From contig SUWY01000001.1 of the NCBI GenBank assembly GCA_015061245.1, forward strand, positions 1 to 64,000: 64,000 nt of DNA. The letters are read 5' to 3'. Positions 51,619 through 62,354 of this stretch are shown here, one piece after another. Numbering within the stretch: the first letter of the stretch is position 1; each line of letters starts with the position of its first letter. The notes below the pieces were generated by a model. The model was not told the DNA's origin, did not search any database, and saw only the letters and a program-made list of their open reading frames with translations. The position numbers and the translations under genes were made by a program. This DNA is from Bacteroidales bacterium (lineage in GTDB: Bacteria; Bacteroidota; Bacteroidia; Bacteroidales; Marinifilaceae).

Positions 51619-53250
51619 TTAATCCTCCTTGAAGTTAGGGTAGGTGTAGTGGGTTGCAGGGATGAAGGTCTCCTTAATACATTGTGGAGATACCCAACGG
51701 ATTAGGTTGAAGATTGAACCTGCCTTGTCGTTGGTTCCTGAAGCTCTACCTCCACCGAATGGTTGCTGGTCAACAACTGCACCTGTTGGTTTGTCGTTGA
51801 TGTAGAAGTTTCCTGCAGTGTGCATCAAACGCTCTGTATATTTCTCGATAGCGTATCTGTCCTTAGAGAAGATAGCTCCTGTCAAGCCGTACTCAGAACC
51901 CTTGTCAAGAATGTCAAGTGTCTCCCATACCTTATCAGGCTCATATACATATACAGTGATTGCAGGACCAAAGAACTCCTCGCGCATTGTAATGTAGTTA
52001 GGATCGTATGCCTGGATAACTGTAGGATAGATAAAGTAACCCTCGCTCTTATCATGCTTTCCTCCCAATACTACGTCAGCATCCTTAGAGGCCTTAGCAT
52101 CCTCGATAGCTCCTGCCAACTTGTCGAAAGCCTCCTCGTCGATAACGGCATTCACGAAGTTTGTGAAGTCCATAACATCGCCTGTCTTAATCTCCTCAAG
52201 ATCCTGAGCTACGTAAGCCTTAACCTGCTCCCAAATGTTAGATGGGATGAATGCTCTTGAAGCAGCAGAGCACTTCTGACCCTGGAACTCGAATGCTCCA
52301 CGGGTGATTGCTGTTGCAACCTCTTTTGGATCTGATGTAGGATCAGCAAAGATATAGTCTTTACCTCCGGTCTCACCAACGATTCTTGGATATGTTTTGT
52401 ATTTGTCAAGATTCTGAACCATGCTCTTCCATGCGCCCTTGAATACGCCTGTTGAACCTGTGAAGTGGAATCCTGCGAAATCCTCGTGACTGAAGATTGT
52501 ATCGCCTGCAACAGGACCTGAGCAGTAAACCAAGTTGATAACTCCGTCTGGTAGTCCTGCATCCTGCAAAGCCTTCATAACAACGTATGCTGCATAAACA
52601 GCTGTCTTCGATGGCTTCCATACGCAAACATTACCAAGTAGAGCAGGTGCTCCCGGAAGGTTTCCTGCAATAGAAGAGAAGTTGAATGGAGTCAATGCAA
52701 ATACAAATCCCTCCAATGGACGCCACTCAACGCGGTTCCACATGGTTGTTGTTGGGGTATTTGGTTGCATTCCATACAACTGGAACATATTTTTAACGTT
52801 ATAACGGTAGAAATCTACCAACTCGCAAGTGTCAATCTCTGCCTGATAAGCATTCTTTGATTGACCCAACATTGTTGCAGCATTCAAATATTGACGATAT
52901 GGACCTGCAATCAACTCGGCAGCCTTCAAGAAGATAGCCGCACGAGACTCAGGACTCATCTTCTCCCAAGCTGGTTTAGCTGCCATTGCAGCCTGAATAG
53001 CCATATTCACGTGCGATGCATCGCCCTGGTGGTAGTGTCCAATAGCGTGTTTGTGGTTGTGTGGAGGGCAGATAGCCTTCATGTTTCCTGTGCGTACCTC
53101 CTGACCGTTAATGATCATAGGAATGTCGGCATCCATACTGTTAAGTCTGTTCAACTCTGCCTTTAGCGCAGCACGCTCCGGAGAACCCGGTGCATAACTC
53201 TTAACCGGCTCGTTCTCGATTGCCGGAAGTTTGAAAAATCCCTTGTACAT
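51619..53250 (-). CDS. pruA: L-glutamate gamma-semialdehyde dehydrogenase (1-pyrroline-5-carboxylate dehydrogenase)
   Basis: 543 aa; GETGGKDYIFADPTSD, FEFQGQKCSAASRAFIP catalytic Cys. Confidence 0.94.
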   Translation of the reverse strand: MYKGFFKLPAIENEPVKSYAPGSPERAALKAELNRLNSMDADIPMIINGQEVRTGNMKAICPPHNHKHAIGHYHQGDASHVNMAIQAAMAAKPAWEKMSPESRAAIFLKAAELIAGPYRQYLNAATMLGQSKNAYQAEIDTCELVDFYRYNVKNMFQLYGMQPNTPTTTMWNRVEWRPLEGFVFALTPFNFSSIAGNLPGAPALLGNVCVWKPSKTAVYAAYVVMKALQDAGLPDGVINLVYCSGPVAGDTIFSHEDFAGFHFTGSTGVFKGAWKSMVQNLDKYKTYPRIVGETGGKDYIFADPTSDPKEVATAITRGAFEFQGQKCSAASRAFIPSNIWEQVKAYVAQDLEEIKTGDVMDFTNFVNAVIDEEAFDKLAGAIEDAKASKDADVVLGGKHDKSEGYFIYPTVIQAYDPNYITMREEFFGPAITVYVYEPDKVWETLDILDKGSEYGLTGAIFSKDRYAIEKYTERLMHTAGNFYINDKPTGAVVDQQPFGGGRASGTNDKAGSIFNLIRWVSPQCIKETFIPATHYTYPNFKED

Positions 53251-53384
53251 TCTATTATTGTGTTTAGTTTTATTTCAAATAACCATTAAGCCATTATAAC
53301 TTAACTTGACAAAGTTAACGTTTGAAATTTTAAATTGCAATAGGAAAAAATATTTTTTCACTCCGATATTGATTTTTTAGTTCG

Positions 53385-53392
53385 TAACTTTG
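53385..53392 (+). promoter_or_regulatory. -7 promoter element TAACTTTG of the ABC-F gene
   Basis: TAnnTTTG match 31 nt upstream of start. Confidence 0.55.
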
Positions 53393-53422
53393 CGCTTCGT
53401 AAATAATTAAAAGGGATAGACA

Positions 53423-55372
53423 ATGATAGCGGTTAATGGTGTAAGCGTAATGTTCGGTGGATTTACTCTATTTGATTCAATCTCATTTCAGATAGATAAG
53501 CGTGACAGAATAGGATTGACAGGTAGAAATGGTGCGGGAAAATCAACTTTGTTGAAGATTATTGCCGGTGAAAATGTTCCAACCGAGGGTAGCGTTGCAA
53601 TCGATAATGATTGTAAGATTGGCTATTTGCCGCAGACTATTGTTTTTGGCGAGGGCACAACTGTGCGCCAGGAGGCTGCAAAGGCCTATAATCACCTCTT
53701 CAAAATGCAGAGTGATTTGGATAATTTGAATATGCAGCTTGCCGAGAGAACCGATTACGAGAGCGAGGAGTATTTGAAGTTGATAGACAGAATACACCTC
53801 TTGACCGAGCAGATAACCATTCACGGTTTGGCAGAGATGGATGGAGAGATAGAGGTGGTATTGAAGGGTTTGGGATTCAAACAGAGTGATTTGGATCGTC
53901 CTTGCTCTGAGTTTAGCGGAGGTTGGCGTATGCGTGTCGAGTTGGCAAAGTTACTCTTGATGCGCCCTGATATATTCCTTCTTGATGAGCCCACGAACCA
54001 TCTTGATATTGAGTCTATTACATGGCTTGAGCGCTTTTTGCAAGGTTATGCGGGAGCAGTTGTTGTGGTTTCGCACGACCGAGCTTTCCTTGACAATATT
54101 ACCAATCGAACAGTTGAGATTTCATTAGGTAAGATATACGATTACAAGGTGCCATACTCGCAGTTTGAGCAGTTGAGAGCCGAGAGAGTAGAGCAACAGA
54201 CCCGCGCCTATATGAACCAGCAGAAGCAGATTAAAGATACCGAAGAGTTTATAGAGCGATTCCGCTACAAGGCGACCAAGGCTGTTCAGGTTCAGAGCCG
54301 TATCAAGCAGTTGGATAAGATTGAGCGCATTGAGGTTGAGGATCTTGATACAAGCCAGATTGTGGTGCGTTTTCAGCCTGCAGTTCGTCCCGGCGATGTT
54401 GTTTTGATGGCTAAAGATGCCGCCAAGAGTTATGGCGATAATCTGGTTATCAAAGATGTAGAGTTTTCAATTCTTCGTGGTGAAAAGATTGCCTTCGTAG
54501 GTAAAAACGGAGAGGGAAAGAGTACCCTTGTAAAGATGGCAATGGGCGAAATTCCTTTCGATGGTGAGGTTCGTAAGGGACACAATGTCCATATCGGTTA
54601 TTTTGCTCAAAACCAGGCCGATCTGCTTGATCCCGAGGTGACGGTTTTCGATACTGTCGATAGAGTTGCAGTTGGAGATATTCGTAAAAAGCTTCGTGAC
54701 ATTCTTGGTGCATTCCTATTTTCGGGCGAGGATATAGATAAAAAGGTGAAGGTGCTTTCCGGAGGTGAAAAGACTCGCTTAGCCCTTGTGACACTTCTAT
54801 TGGAACCATATAATGTTCTTATTTTGGATGAGCCTACCAACCATTTGGATTTAAAGACAAAAGGTGTGTTGAAAGAGGCTTTGCGTAACTTTGAAGGTAC
54901 TGTAATTTGTGTATCGCACGATCGTGATTTCCTAAATGGTCTTGTTGACAAGGTGTATGAGTTTGCGGACCATCAGGTAAAGGAGTTCCTTGGAGGAATT
55001 GCCGACTTCTTAGAGGCTAAGAAAATTTCATGTTTCCGTGAGTATGAGATGCGTCACTCTGCTAAAAAAGGTGTTGCCGCTGCTGTAGAGCAGAACGCAG
55101 TTGCTCCGTCGGCTAATAAGTTGGGTTTTGAGGAGCGTAAGCAGTTGAACAAGGAGGTTAGAAAGGCAGAGCAGCGAGTTTCAAAGGTTGAATCCGATAT
55201 TGAGAGTTGCGAGTTGAAGATTGCAGAGTTGGAGGAGCAGATGGCCAATGGCGCATCTGATGAATCTATCTTCAAGGCATACGGAGCTGCCAAGCAGGAG
55301 TTGGAGAATCTCATGGAGGAGTGGGAGAGTGCCAACGCTGAACTTGAGGAGCGTCGTTCTAAATTGGATTAG
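53423..55372 (+). CDS. ABC-F family ATPase
   Basis: Two ABC domains (GRNGAGKSTLLK, GKNGEGKSTLVK), LDEPTNHLD twice, C-terminal coiled coil. Confidence 0.95.
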   Translation: MIAVNGVSVMFGGFTLFDSISFQIDKRDRIGLTGRNGAGKSTLLKIIAGENVPTEGSVAIDNDCKIGYLPQTIVFGEGTTVRQEAAKAYNHLFKMQSDLDNLNMQLAERTDYESEEYLKLIDRIHLLTEQITIHGLAEMDGEIEVVLKGLGFKQSDLDRPCSEFSGGWRMRVELAKLLLMRPDIFLLDEPTNHLDIESITWLERFLQGYAGAVVVVSHDRAFLDNITNRTVEISLGKIYDYKVPYSQFEQLRAERVEQQTRAYMNQQKQIKDTEEFIERFRYKATKAVQVQSRIKQLDKIERIEVEDLDTSQIVVRFQPAVRPGDVVLMAKDAAKSYGDNLVIKDVEFSILRGEKIAFVGKNGEGKSTLVKMAMGEIPFDGEVRKGHNVHIGYFAQNQADLLDPEVTVFDTVDRVAVGDIRKKLRDILGAFLFSGEDIDKKVKVLSGGEKTRLALVTLLLEPYNVLILDEPTNHLDLKTKGVLKEALRNFEGTVICVSHDRDFLNGLVDKVYEFADHQVKEFLGGIADFLEAKKISCFREYEMRHSAKKGVAAAVEQNAVAPSANKLGFEERKQLNKEVRKAEQRVSKVESDIESCELKIAELEEQMANGASDESIFKAYGAAKQELENLMEEWESANAELEERRSKLD

Positions 55373-58008
55373 TGGTTATCGTACCAAGAGTCGCGCTTGG
55401 TCAACTTCAAGTCACGCAACACGCTCGATGATACATTGATCTGGAAATTGAACGATTGGTGAGTTCCGAATGGAATACAGTTGAAGGTCATGTTCCAGCA
55501 GTGCAAACTTCTTGATATGTTGAAACTTGTTGCAGTGATTTTCTGATTCTTAATGTCATAACCCGACGACATTCCAATTTTCCATTTGTCGGTCAATGAA
55601 ATATCGCCCGATACGTTGACAATCTGTGAGATGGTATTTTTACACAGTGGTTTTGTTGCACCCTCAGCAGTGTTTCTTGAGTAAGATTTACTCAAATTAA
55701 ATGAGTAGTTTACACTCAAATTCCAAGGGACCTCGAAATCAAGATAGTCATCGTAGTGGCCGTGCAGCATTTCGTTCTTCTCCTCGCGGTTTTTACCTTT
55801 ATCTGCCGATAGTGAGAAGCTTGCTGTTGCAGAGAATCTTGTCAAACGTCCAACACCTCCATTGTATTTATTGATTCTGACAGCATTTGCAGTCATCTTA
55901 TAAGGATCAAGTGTACCCGATAGGTTAATGGTAAGGTTATTGAACAATCTGGTTCTTGCAGAGAGCGAAATGTTTGAGAAATTCAGCGAATCGGCAAAGA
56001 TGTTGTAGCTACCTGCAATCTTGAAACTCTCAAGTAGTTTGATCTTCTTTGTCGGATTCTGACCGGTTGTGTCATCGTAGTTTTTAACCTTCATCTCAAG
56101 GTTGTTGTCCAAACTGAAGTTTACAGATCCGCTCTCTTTGCTGGTGCTTGAAATTGAGTATGGTTGTCCCTCGAAAATAGAGTACTCGACATCCTTTCCT
56201 GTGTTAGGGTTGGTATATTTGTACCAATACTTACTTCTCTTTACTCCCATTTTAGGGGTGTAGTTTGCGCTGATAGATGGTCGCATAACGTGGCGTACTG
56301 CAACAAGTCGGCGATTCTCGTTCTTGGCAATATACATACCATAGATTGTAGGGGTATAACTTGCACTGATTGAACCGGAGTAGTTGTGGGCATAGCGGAA
56401 TCCCATAACGGTATCGGTCTTTACATATCCTCCCTGTCTGTGGCTGGTATCGACTACCCAGTTCTTTCTGATGGTTTTAAGAACTCCGATTCCGGTATAT
56501 TGGAACGACGGAGTAATTGTGAAGTTATTGAATGGCTTTAAACTTAGGTTCAAAGGAATGTTGTGTTTAAATCCATTCTTCCAATCTTTGGCTATATTCT
56601 TAAATGAGTCACCCAACATATACTCCTTTGTGTTGATGTTGTTCTTCATCTCAAAGGCGTAGGTGAAGCCAATATTCTCGTACCACTTATATTTACCTGA
56701 ACGATTTTTCTTTCTGAATGGGTATATCTGTGATACCTTTAAATTCAGGTTTGGTAAGGTAAGCGATATTGTTGTATCTGAACTGTTTTGGTTGTGGCTC
56801 AATGATGTGCTTATGTTGATAGGCAGATCCGGCCATTTACGGCTAAACGAAATACTCGATGATTTACGTTGGTTGGCAATATCGTTCAACGATGTTGAGT
56901 TGTAGTAGTTGTTGTTTGCCGATGACAAATCAACCGATGCCGAGAATGTGCTGTATGGGTTTGCCTTTGAATCTTGGGCATGGGTCCAGCGTACAGACCA
57001 TGATGATGTCTTTGAGTAGTCGGAGTCGGTCTTCTCGCCGTAGGTGTTTCTACTGATTCCAAATTGGAAACTACCGGTAAACTTATATCGCTTCTTGTAG
57101 TTCGATCCCAAATCCAGTGCCCATGAACCGTTGGTATAGATGGTTCCGGTTAGTGCTGCATCGAAATATTCACTTGCAGCCCAATAGTAACCTCCATCTT
57201 TAAGTCCGAATCCACGCATCTTCTCCTCGGTGTATGTCGGGATAATCACTCCCGAGGTACCTTTGCTGCTCATTGGGAAGAATCCGAAAGGAATTCCAAG
57301 GGGAAGTTTTACATCGGCAATGCTTAGATATGCAGGACCGGTTACCACCTTGTCTCCTCGAATCATTTTGGCTTTTGTCATACCGATGTAGAAGTGTGGA
57401 TGATCATGCTCATCACAAGTGGTGTATAGTCCATGCTTCATGAAATAGATACTGTCATTCATTCGCTTGGTAATATCACCTTGGATAAATCCATCGCCCT
57501 CGGTCATGACAATGTTGTTTACAATTCCCTTTCCGCTCCGGAAGTTGTATTTCAAGCTTTTACTGTCAAACTCCTGATTTCCATCCTTGAAGTGGGGTTT
57601 TCCTGATAACTCGCCGGTTGCAGAGTCTGCAAGTACTCCCTCGGCATAGGCTGAACTTTCGTCCATATTCAAAGATATGTAATCTGCCTTCAATTCAGTG
57701 GTTATGTAGTTGACCTGGCTGTTTTTATGCAGATATATTTCGCGGCGAGGCATGTTGATTTGAATCGAGTCCTCGGCTTTGAATCGTACAATATCATTGA
57801 AAAGCGGTTTTGGAGCTGCTGTATCGGTAACGGTAGTGTCAGATGCAACGATGGTTGTGTCTGAAATTAGACGTGCAGTATCATAAACGACTGTTGTAGT
57901 GTCGATTGCAATTCTAATAGAGGCTTTGGATTTGGGCACAAAAAAAGTGACCATAACTGCAATAAGCAGTATGGGCATTATTTTATATATCTTAACTCTA
58001 TTCTGCAA
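55369..58008 (-). CDS. LptD-like LPS-assembly outer-membrane protein
   Basis: 879 aa; N-terminal OstA-like region (YITTELKADYISLNMDESSAYAEGV), KMIRGDKVVTGPAYLSIADVKLPLGIPFGFFP, beta-barrel C-terminus. Confidence 0.85.
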   Translation of the reverse strand: MQNRVKIYKIMPILLIAVMVTFFVPKSKASIRIAIDTTTVVYDTARLISDTTIVASDTTVTDTAAPKPLFNDIVRFKAEDSIQINMPRREIYLHKNSQVNYITTELKADYISLNMDESSAYAEGVLADSATGELSGKPHFKDGNQEFDSKSLKYNFRSGKGIVNNIVMTEGDGFIQGDITKRMNDSIYFMKHGLYTTCDEHDHPHFYIGMTKAKMIRGDKVVTGPAYLSIADVKLPLGIPFGFFPMSSKGTSGVIIPTYTEEKMRGFGLKDGGYYWAASEYFDAALTGTIYTNGSWALDLGSNYKKRYKFTGSFQFGISRNTYGEKTDSDYSKTSSWSVRWTHAQDSKANPYSTFSASVDLSSANNNYYNSTSLNDIANQRKSSSISFSRKWPDLPINISTSLSHNQNSSDTTISLTLPNLNLKVSQIYPFRKKNRSGKYKWYENIGFTYAFEMKNNINTKEYMLGDSFKNIAKDWKNGFKHNIPLNLSLKPFNNFTITPSFQYTGIGVLKTIRKNWVVDTSHRQGGYVKTDTVMGFRYAHNYSGSISASYTPTIYGMYIAKNENRRLVAVRHVMRPSISANYTPKMGVKRSKYWYKYTNPNTGKDVEYSIFEGQPYSISSTSKESGSVNFSLDNNLEMKVKNYDDTTGQNPTKKIKLLESFKIAGSYNIFADSLNFSNISLSARTRLFNNLTINLSGTLDPYKMTANAVRINKYNGGVGRLTRFSATASFSLSADKGKNREEKNEMLHGHYDDYLDFEVPWNLSVNYSFNLSKSYSRNTAEGATKPLCKNTISQIVNVSGDISLTDKWKIGMSSGYDIKNQKITATSFNISRSLHCWNMTFNCIPFGTHQSFNFQINVSSSVLRDLKLTKRDSWYDNH

Positions 58009-58144
58009 CTCTTATTAAATTAACCTTCCGTTTTCGGAGCGCAAATTTAAGAAATATTACCCATACCTATAGAATATTAATTTTAAAAAAACGAAATGAA
58101 TCTAAAATTTGGGTAATAATTTCGGAAATAGGTGGTTATATTAT

Positions 58145-58152
58145 TATCTTTG
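58145..58152 (+). promoter_or_regulatory. -7 promoter element TATCTTTG of the amidase gene
   Basis: TAnnTTTG match 26 nt upstream of the proposed start. Confidence 0.6.
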
Positions 58153-58177
58153 CATGTTAAATCGTATAAAAGTCTAT

Positions 58178-59422
58178 ATGAATAGAGTGAAATATCTATA
58201 TAAAACAGTTATATCCCTCTTTATTTTGTTGTTTACATTGTGTGGGACTGTTACAGCGCAGAATAATTTAACAAAAATAAAGACTGTATGTATCGATGCC
58301 GGTCATGGCGGTAAAGATCCCGGAGCAGTAGGCTCTTCATCGCAGGAGAAGAAGATTGCTTTGTCAATTGCATTGAAGTTAGGTAAGTTGATTGAGAATA
58401 ACTATCCTGATGTTAAGGTTGTATATACCAGAAAGAGTGATGTTTTTATCGATTTGCGTAAAAGATCGCAGATTGCCAATGATTGTAATGCTGACCTTTT
58501 TATATCAATCCACTTGAATAGTGCAGAGGATAGAAATGCTCGAGGAATAGAGACTCTTGTACTGGGTTCAAATAGCAGTGAGCAGAATATGCGTACGGCT
58601 ATGCGTGAGAATAGCGCATTGAAGTATGAGAGTGATTATTCGGTAATTCGTGAAACTTTCGACCCGACAAAGCCTGAATCATACATTATCTTTAATCTTA
58701 TAAGAAATGTCCACTTGAATGAGAGTTTGTTGTTTGCCTCTTTGGCTCAAGAGGGTATGGTAGGTACAACAGGTTGGCGCGACAGAAAGGTTAAACAACA
58801 ACCTGTATGGGTGTTAAAAGATGCATCAATGCCTGCTGTTTTGGTTGAGGTTGGTTTTATTTCAAATCCTACGGAGGAGCGTGCATTGAAGAGCGAGTCT
58901 ACTCAAAACTCTTTGGCCAAATCGTTGCTAAAATCGTTTGGCGAGTATAAAAAGAGAATGGAGAGTAATAACTCTGTTTTGCAGGTTGAACCAATTAACA
59001 AGACTAAAGAGGAGAAGGTAGTAGTTGCTGAAAAACAAAATGTTACAGAGAAAAAAGAGACTCCTGAGGAGAGCCCGAAAGTAACTGTCAAGGAGACTCC
59101 TAAGGTTACTGAGCAACCTAAAACCGAAAAGAAACCGGTTTCATTGGAAAACGTAAAACAGGATGACTGGTTCTATGCAGTTCAGATTGGAAGTTTGACA
59201 GAACCCGTTAAAAGTTCATCGGTTTTCGGGGTTTCAGAAACTGTATATTGCCTTGCTGATGGAAACCGATATAAATATTATATTTGCAAGAGTAAATCGT
59301 ACGATGAGGTTGCGAAGAGCGCAGCGCGTATAAAAACAAAGATAAAAGGGGCCTTTGTTATAGGAGTTAAGGCCGGAAAAATTGCTAATGTAGCGGAGCT
59401 ACGTGAAATAGAAAAGAGGTAG
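58178..59422 (+). CDS. N-acetylmuramoyl-L-alanine amidase (Amidase_3) with C-terminal SPOR-like region
   Basis: VCIDAGHGGKDPGAVGSS, FISIHLNSAED, VLVEVGFISNPTEE; start trimmed from 58109 by promoter position. Confidence 0.92.
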   Translation: MNRVKYLYKTVISLFILLFTLCGTVTAQNNLTKIKTVCIDAGHGGKDPGAVGSSSQEKKIALSIALKLGKLIENNYPDVKVVYTRKSDVFIDLRKRSQIANDCNADLFISIHLNSAEDRNARGIETLVLGSNSSEQNMRTAMRENSALKYESDYSVIRETFDPTKPESYIIFNLIRNVHLNESLLFASLAQEGMVGTTGWRDRKVKQQPVWVLKDASMPAVLVEVGFISNPTEERALKSESTQNSLAKSLLKSFGEYKKRMESNNSVLQVEPINKTKEEKVVVAEKQNVTEKKETPEESPKVTVKETPKVTEQPKTEKKPVSLENVKQDDWFYAVQIGSLTEPVKSSSVFGVSETVYCLADGNRYKYYICKSKSYDEVAKSAARIKTKIKGAFVIGVKAGKIANVAELREIEKR

Positions 59423-59426
59423 AGTT

Positions 59427-60569
59427 ATGATAAGAAGAGAGGTAAAGATTGCGATAACTGTATTGTCTGCTTTGATAATACTTATTTGGGGTATACACTT
59501 TTTAAGTGCAACATCGATTTTTGATAGAGATAGTGTTTTTGTCTCTGTCTATCCCAGAGTTGACGGCTTAAAGGTATCAAGCTCCGTGTCTTATCGTGGT
59601 TATAAGGTGGGACAGGTAACAAAGATTGAGTTTATTGGCGAGACCTTTGATAAGGTTGCGGTATCGTATAATGTTAAGGGCGATTTGTTGTTGCCAACCA
59701 ATACCATTGCTAAAATTGCCAGTGCCGATATTATGGGTACAAAGGAGATTCAGCTTATTCCGGGCGATGCCTATTTCTATGCCGAGAGTGGCGATACTCT
59801 TCAGAGTGATCAGGAGGAGTCGTTGCTTATGCAGTTGAATGAGCAGATTGCTCCCATCAAGAATAGAGCAGAGGGGTTGATGAGCTCATTGGATTCTGTG
59901 TTGATTATTATGCAGGGAATTTTGAGCGGCGATGAAGAGGCCAACCTTAAGACCTCGCTCGCAAGCATAAGTCGTACCATTGCTAATCTGGAGAGCGTAA
60001 CAGGAACATTGGATACCGTTCTTACAACAAACGCTCCACGCTTAACGAATATTGTAACTAATTTGGATAGTATAACCGGAGTTTTATATGCAGGCAAAGA
60101 TGATATTGGTCGTGGAATAGGCAACATAGCAAAGATGACCGATACACTTGAGCAGTTGAATCTTATAGGCAATGCAAATGCTTTGGTTTTAACAGTTGAT
60201 TCGATTACCGGAAAGATTAATAGAGGCGAGGGCTCACTTGGTATGCTTCTCAATAATGATGACCTCTATTTTAATTTGAATACAATATTGACAGGCTTCC
60301 AGAATAATCCAAAGAGATATGTGAATGTATCTGTTTTTGGTGGCAATAGCGATAAGGAGAACGTATTGTATGGTGTTGCAGTGCATAAATCTAAGGAGCC
60401 GTTGTTCCTGGGAGATATGCTTTATGCGCAGTTCCCTGACCTAAAGGAGATTCACAAGCATGGTATGTTCTACTATGTCACTTCGTATAGCAAAAAGCAG
60501 GGACAGGTGGAGCGAGCTTTGGAAAAATTGAAGAGTGAGTTCCCTGAGGCGTTCATGGTAAAATTTTAG
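59427..60569 (+). CDS. MlaD/MCE-domain protein
   Basis: VYPRVDGLKVSSSVSYRGYKVGQVTKIEF; ASADIMGTKEIQLIPGD. Confidence 0.9.
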   Translation: MIRREVKIAITVLSALIILIWGIHFLSATSIFDRDSVFVSVYPRVDGLKVSSSVSYRGYKVGQVTKIEFIGETFDKVAVSYNVKGDLLLPTNTIAKIASADIMGTKEIQLIPGDAYFYAESGDTLQSDQEESLLMQLNEQIAPIKNRAEGLMSSLDSVLIIMQGILSGDEEANLKTSLASISRTIANLESVTGTLDTVLTTNAPRLTNIVTNLDSITGVLYAGKDDIGRGIGNIAKMTDTLEQLNLIGNANALVLTVDSITGKINRGEGSLGMLLNNDDLYFNLNTILTGFQNNPKRYVNVSVFGGNSDKENVLYGVAVHKSKEPLFLGDMLYAQFPDLKEIHKHGMFYYVTSYSKKQGQVERALEKLKSEFPEAFMVKF

Positions 60570-60929
60570 AATGTGATTTATTTGGACTGTGTCAAAATAA
60601 GAAATAAGTTTCTTGTTGAGTTTGCTAATCGAAGTTGACATAATAATTTTGTTTTGTTTTGTAGGGTATAGGCTTTTGTGCTGTTATTATAAGGGGTTAG
60701 CAGAATAAATGGTATTGACCAACTTAAAATGGAGTTAAAAGATTGTTTTAGTAAGTTTCTAAAAAATTGTTAACAAGAGGCTTGTTAAGTAATTGAATAA
60801 CAAAGTGTTGTGTGTAACGTGCTGAGTTAGAGTAAGAAGGCTCATTCCAAAGAAAAGGGAGTTTTTTTTATTTTTTTCTGTGGTTTTTTTTATTCAATTT
60901 TGTATTCCCAAAATATCGAGAAATCCATT

Positions 60930-62354
60930 ATGCAGATAAGTAAAACAGAGTTGTGGTCAAGATGTCTTGACTATGTGGCAGAACGCGTTGAACCAATGGC
61001 GTTCAGGACTCTTTTTGCCCAGTTGTCTGTTGAGGAGTTCGATGGGAAATCAATGGTTTTAAGAGCCTCTTCCGATTATATCTGTGAGCAGATTGATGGC
61101 AAATACGCTCAGGTATTTGCTACTGCATTGAAGAGTGTCTATGGTTTTGTACCCGCTATCAGCTACAATGTGGTTATTGATGCGGATGCAGGATTGGAGA
61201 GACAGGGTACTGTGGGTTTGAATGCTGTTCCTGCTCCTAAAAACGTTAAGACTGCCTTCGAGATCAGAAATCCATTTGAACAGCCCAAAAATAGCGTTTC
61301 AATCAACTCTAACCTATCTTCCGATTACACAATGGATAATTTTGTGTTGGGTGATTGTAACCGTTTGGCATATAATGCTGCTTTGGCAATTGCCAATAAA
61401 CCCGGTGGAATCTTTAACCCAATGTTCTTGTGGGGTGCTTCGGGTTTGGGTAAAACCCACTTGGTGAATGCAATTGGTTTGGAGGTTCAGAAACGTCATC
61501 CGGAGAAGAGTGTGTTGTATTTGTCTGCAAATCTTTTTATGCGTCAATTTATCGAGGCTAAGATGCGCGATGAGATAAATGATTTCATCCACTTCTATCA
61601 GCTTGTTGATGTGTTGATTCTCGATGATGTGCAGGATTTGGCAGGTAAAACAGGAACTCAAAATACATTCTTCCATATTTTCAACCATCTGCACCAGTCA
61701 GGAAAGCAGATTATCATGACCTGCGATAAGGATCCGAATGAGTTGGAGGGAATTGAGGAGCGTTTGATTTCACGTTTCAAATGGAGTCTTGTAGCAAAGA
61801 TGGATGTGCCCGATGTTCAGACTCGCAAGGATATTATTCTTCGCAAAGTTCAGAGCTATGGAATGGGTCTCGATTTGAGCCAGGAGGTTCTTGATTTGAT
61901 TGCCGAGCGTGTTGATAATAACGTGCGTGAGCTTGAGGGCACCTTGACAAAGCTTATGGCATACTCAATCTATATGAAGCAGGATTTGAGTGTAGCTACA
62001 GTAAAGAGCATTTTAGGTGAGGCTCCACGAAGAGAGAGCAGTGTTGCAACTACTACAAGCAGCAATACACTATCTGTTGCTACAATACGTAAAAAGGTTT
62101 GTGCCTTCTTCAACATTGACGAGAGCGCTTTACAGAATAAGACTCGTGTCCATGCAGTTGTTGAGGCAAGACAGTTGGCAATGTATTTTGCAAAACGATT
62201 AACTAAGGATTCACTATCAATGATAGGTGGCGCAATTGGAAATAAAGACCATGCTACCGTTCTATATTCATGTAAGACTGTCGAGAATAGAATGGCTACC
62301 AACGGTGAATTTAGAAATAAGGTTGAGCAGATACATCGTTATATTATCTCTTAA
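60930..62354 (+). CDS. dnaA: Chromosomal replication initiator DnaA
   Basis: NPMFLWGASGLGKTHLVNAIG, VLILDDVQDLAGK, GAIGNKDHATVLYSCKTVE. Confidence 0.98.
   Translation: MQISKTELWSRCLDYVAERVEPMAFRTLFAQLSVEEFDGKSMVLRASSDYICEQIDGKYAQVFATALKSVYGFVPAISYNVVIDADAGLERQGTVGLNAVPAPKNVKTAFEIRNPFEQPKNSVSINSNLSSDYTMDNFVLGDCNRLAYNAALAIANKPGGIFNPMFLWGASGLGKTHLVNAIGLEVQKRHPEKSVLYLSANLFMRQFIEAKMRDEINDFIHFYQLVDVLILDDVQDLAGKTGTQNTFFHIFNHLHQSGKQIIMTCDKDPNELEGIEERLISRFKWSLVAKMDVPDVQTRKDIILRKVQSYGMGLDLSQEVLDLIAERVDNNVRELEGTLTKLMAYSIYMKQDLSVATVKSILGEAPRRESSVATTTSSNTLSVATIRKKVCAFFNIDESALQNKTRVHAVVEARQLAMYFAKRLTKDSLSMIGGAIGNKDHATVLYSCKTVENRMATNGEFRNKVEQIHRYIIS

Noticed and set aside
60570-60930. oriC next to dnaA
   Set aside because: No cluster of TTATCCACA-like DnaA boxes was visible by eye; needs GC-skew and whole-genome context.
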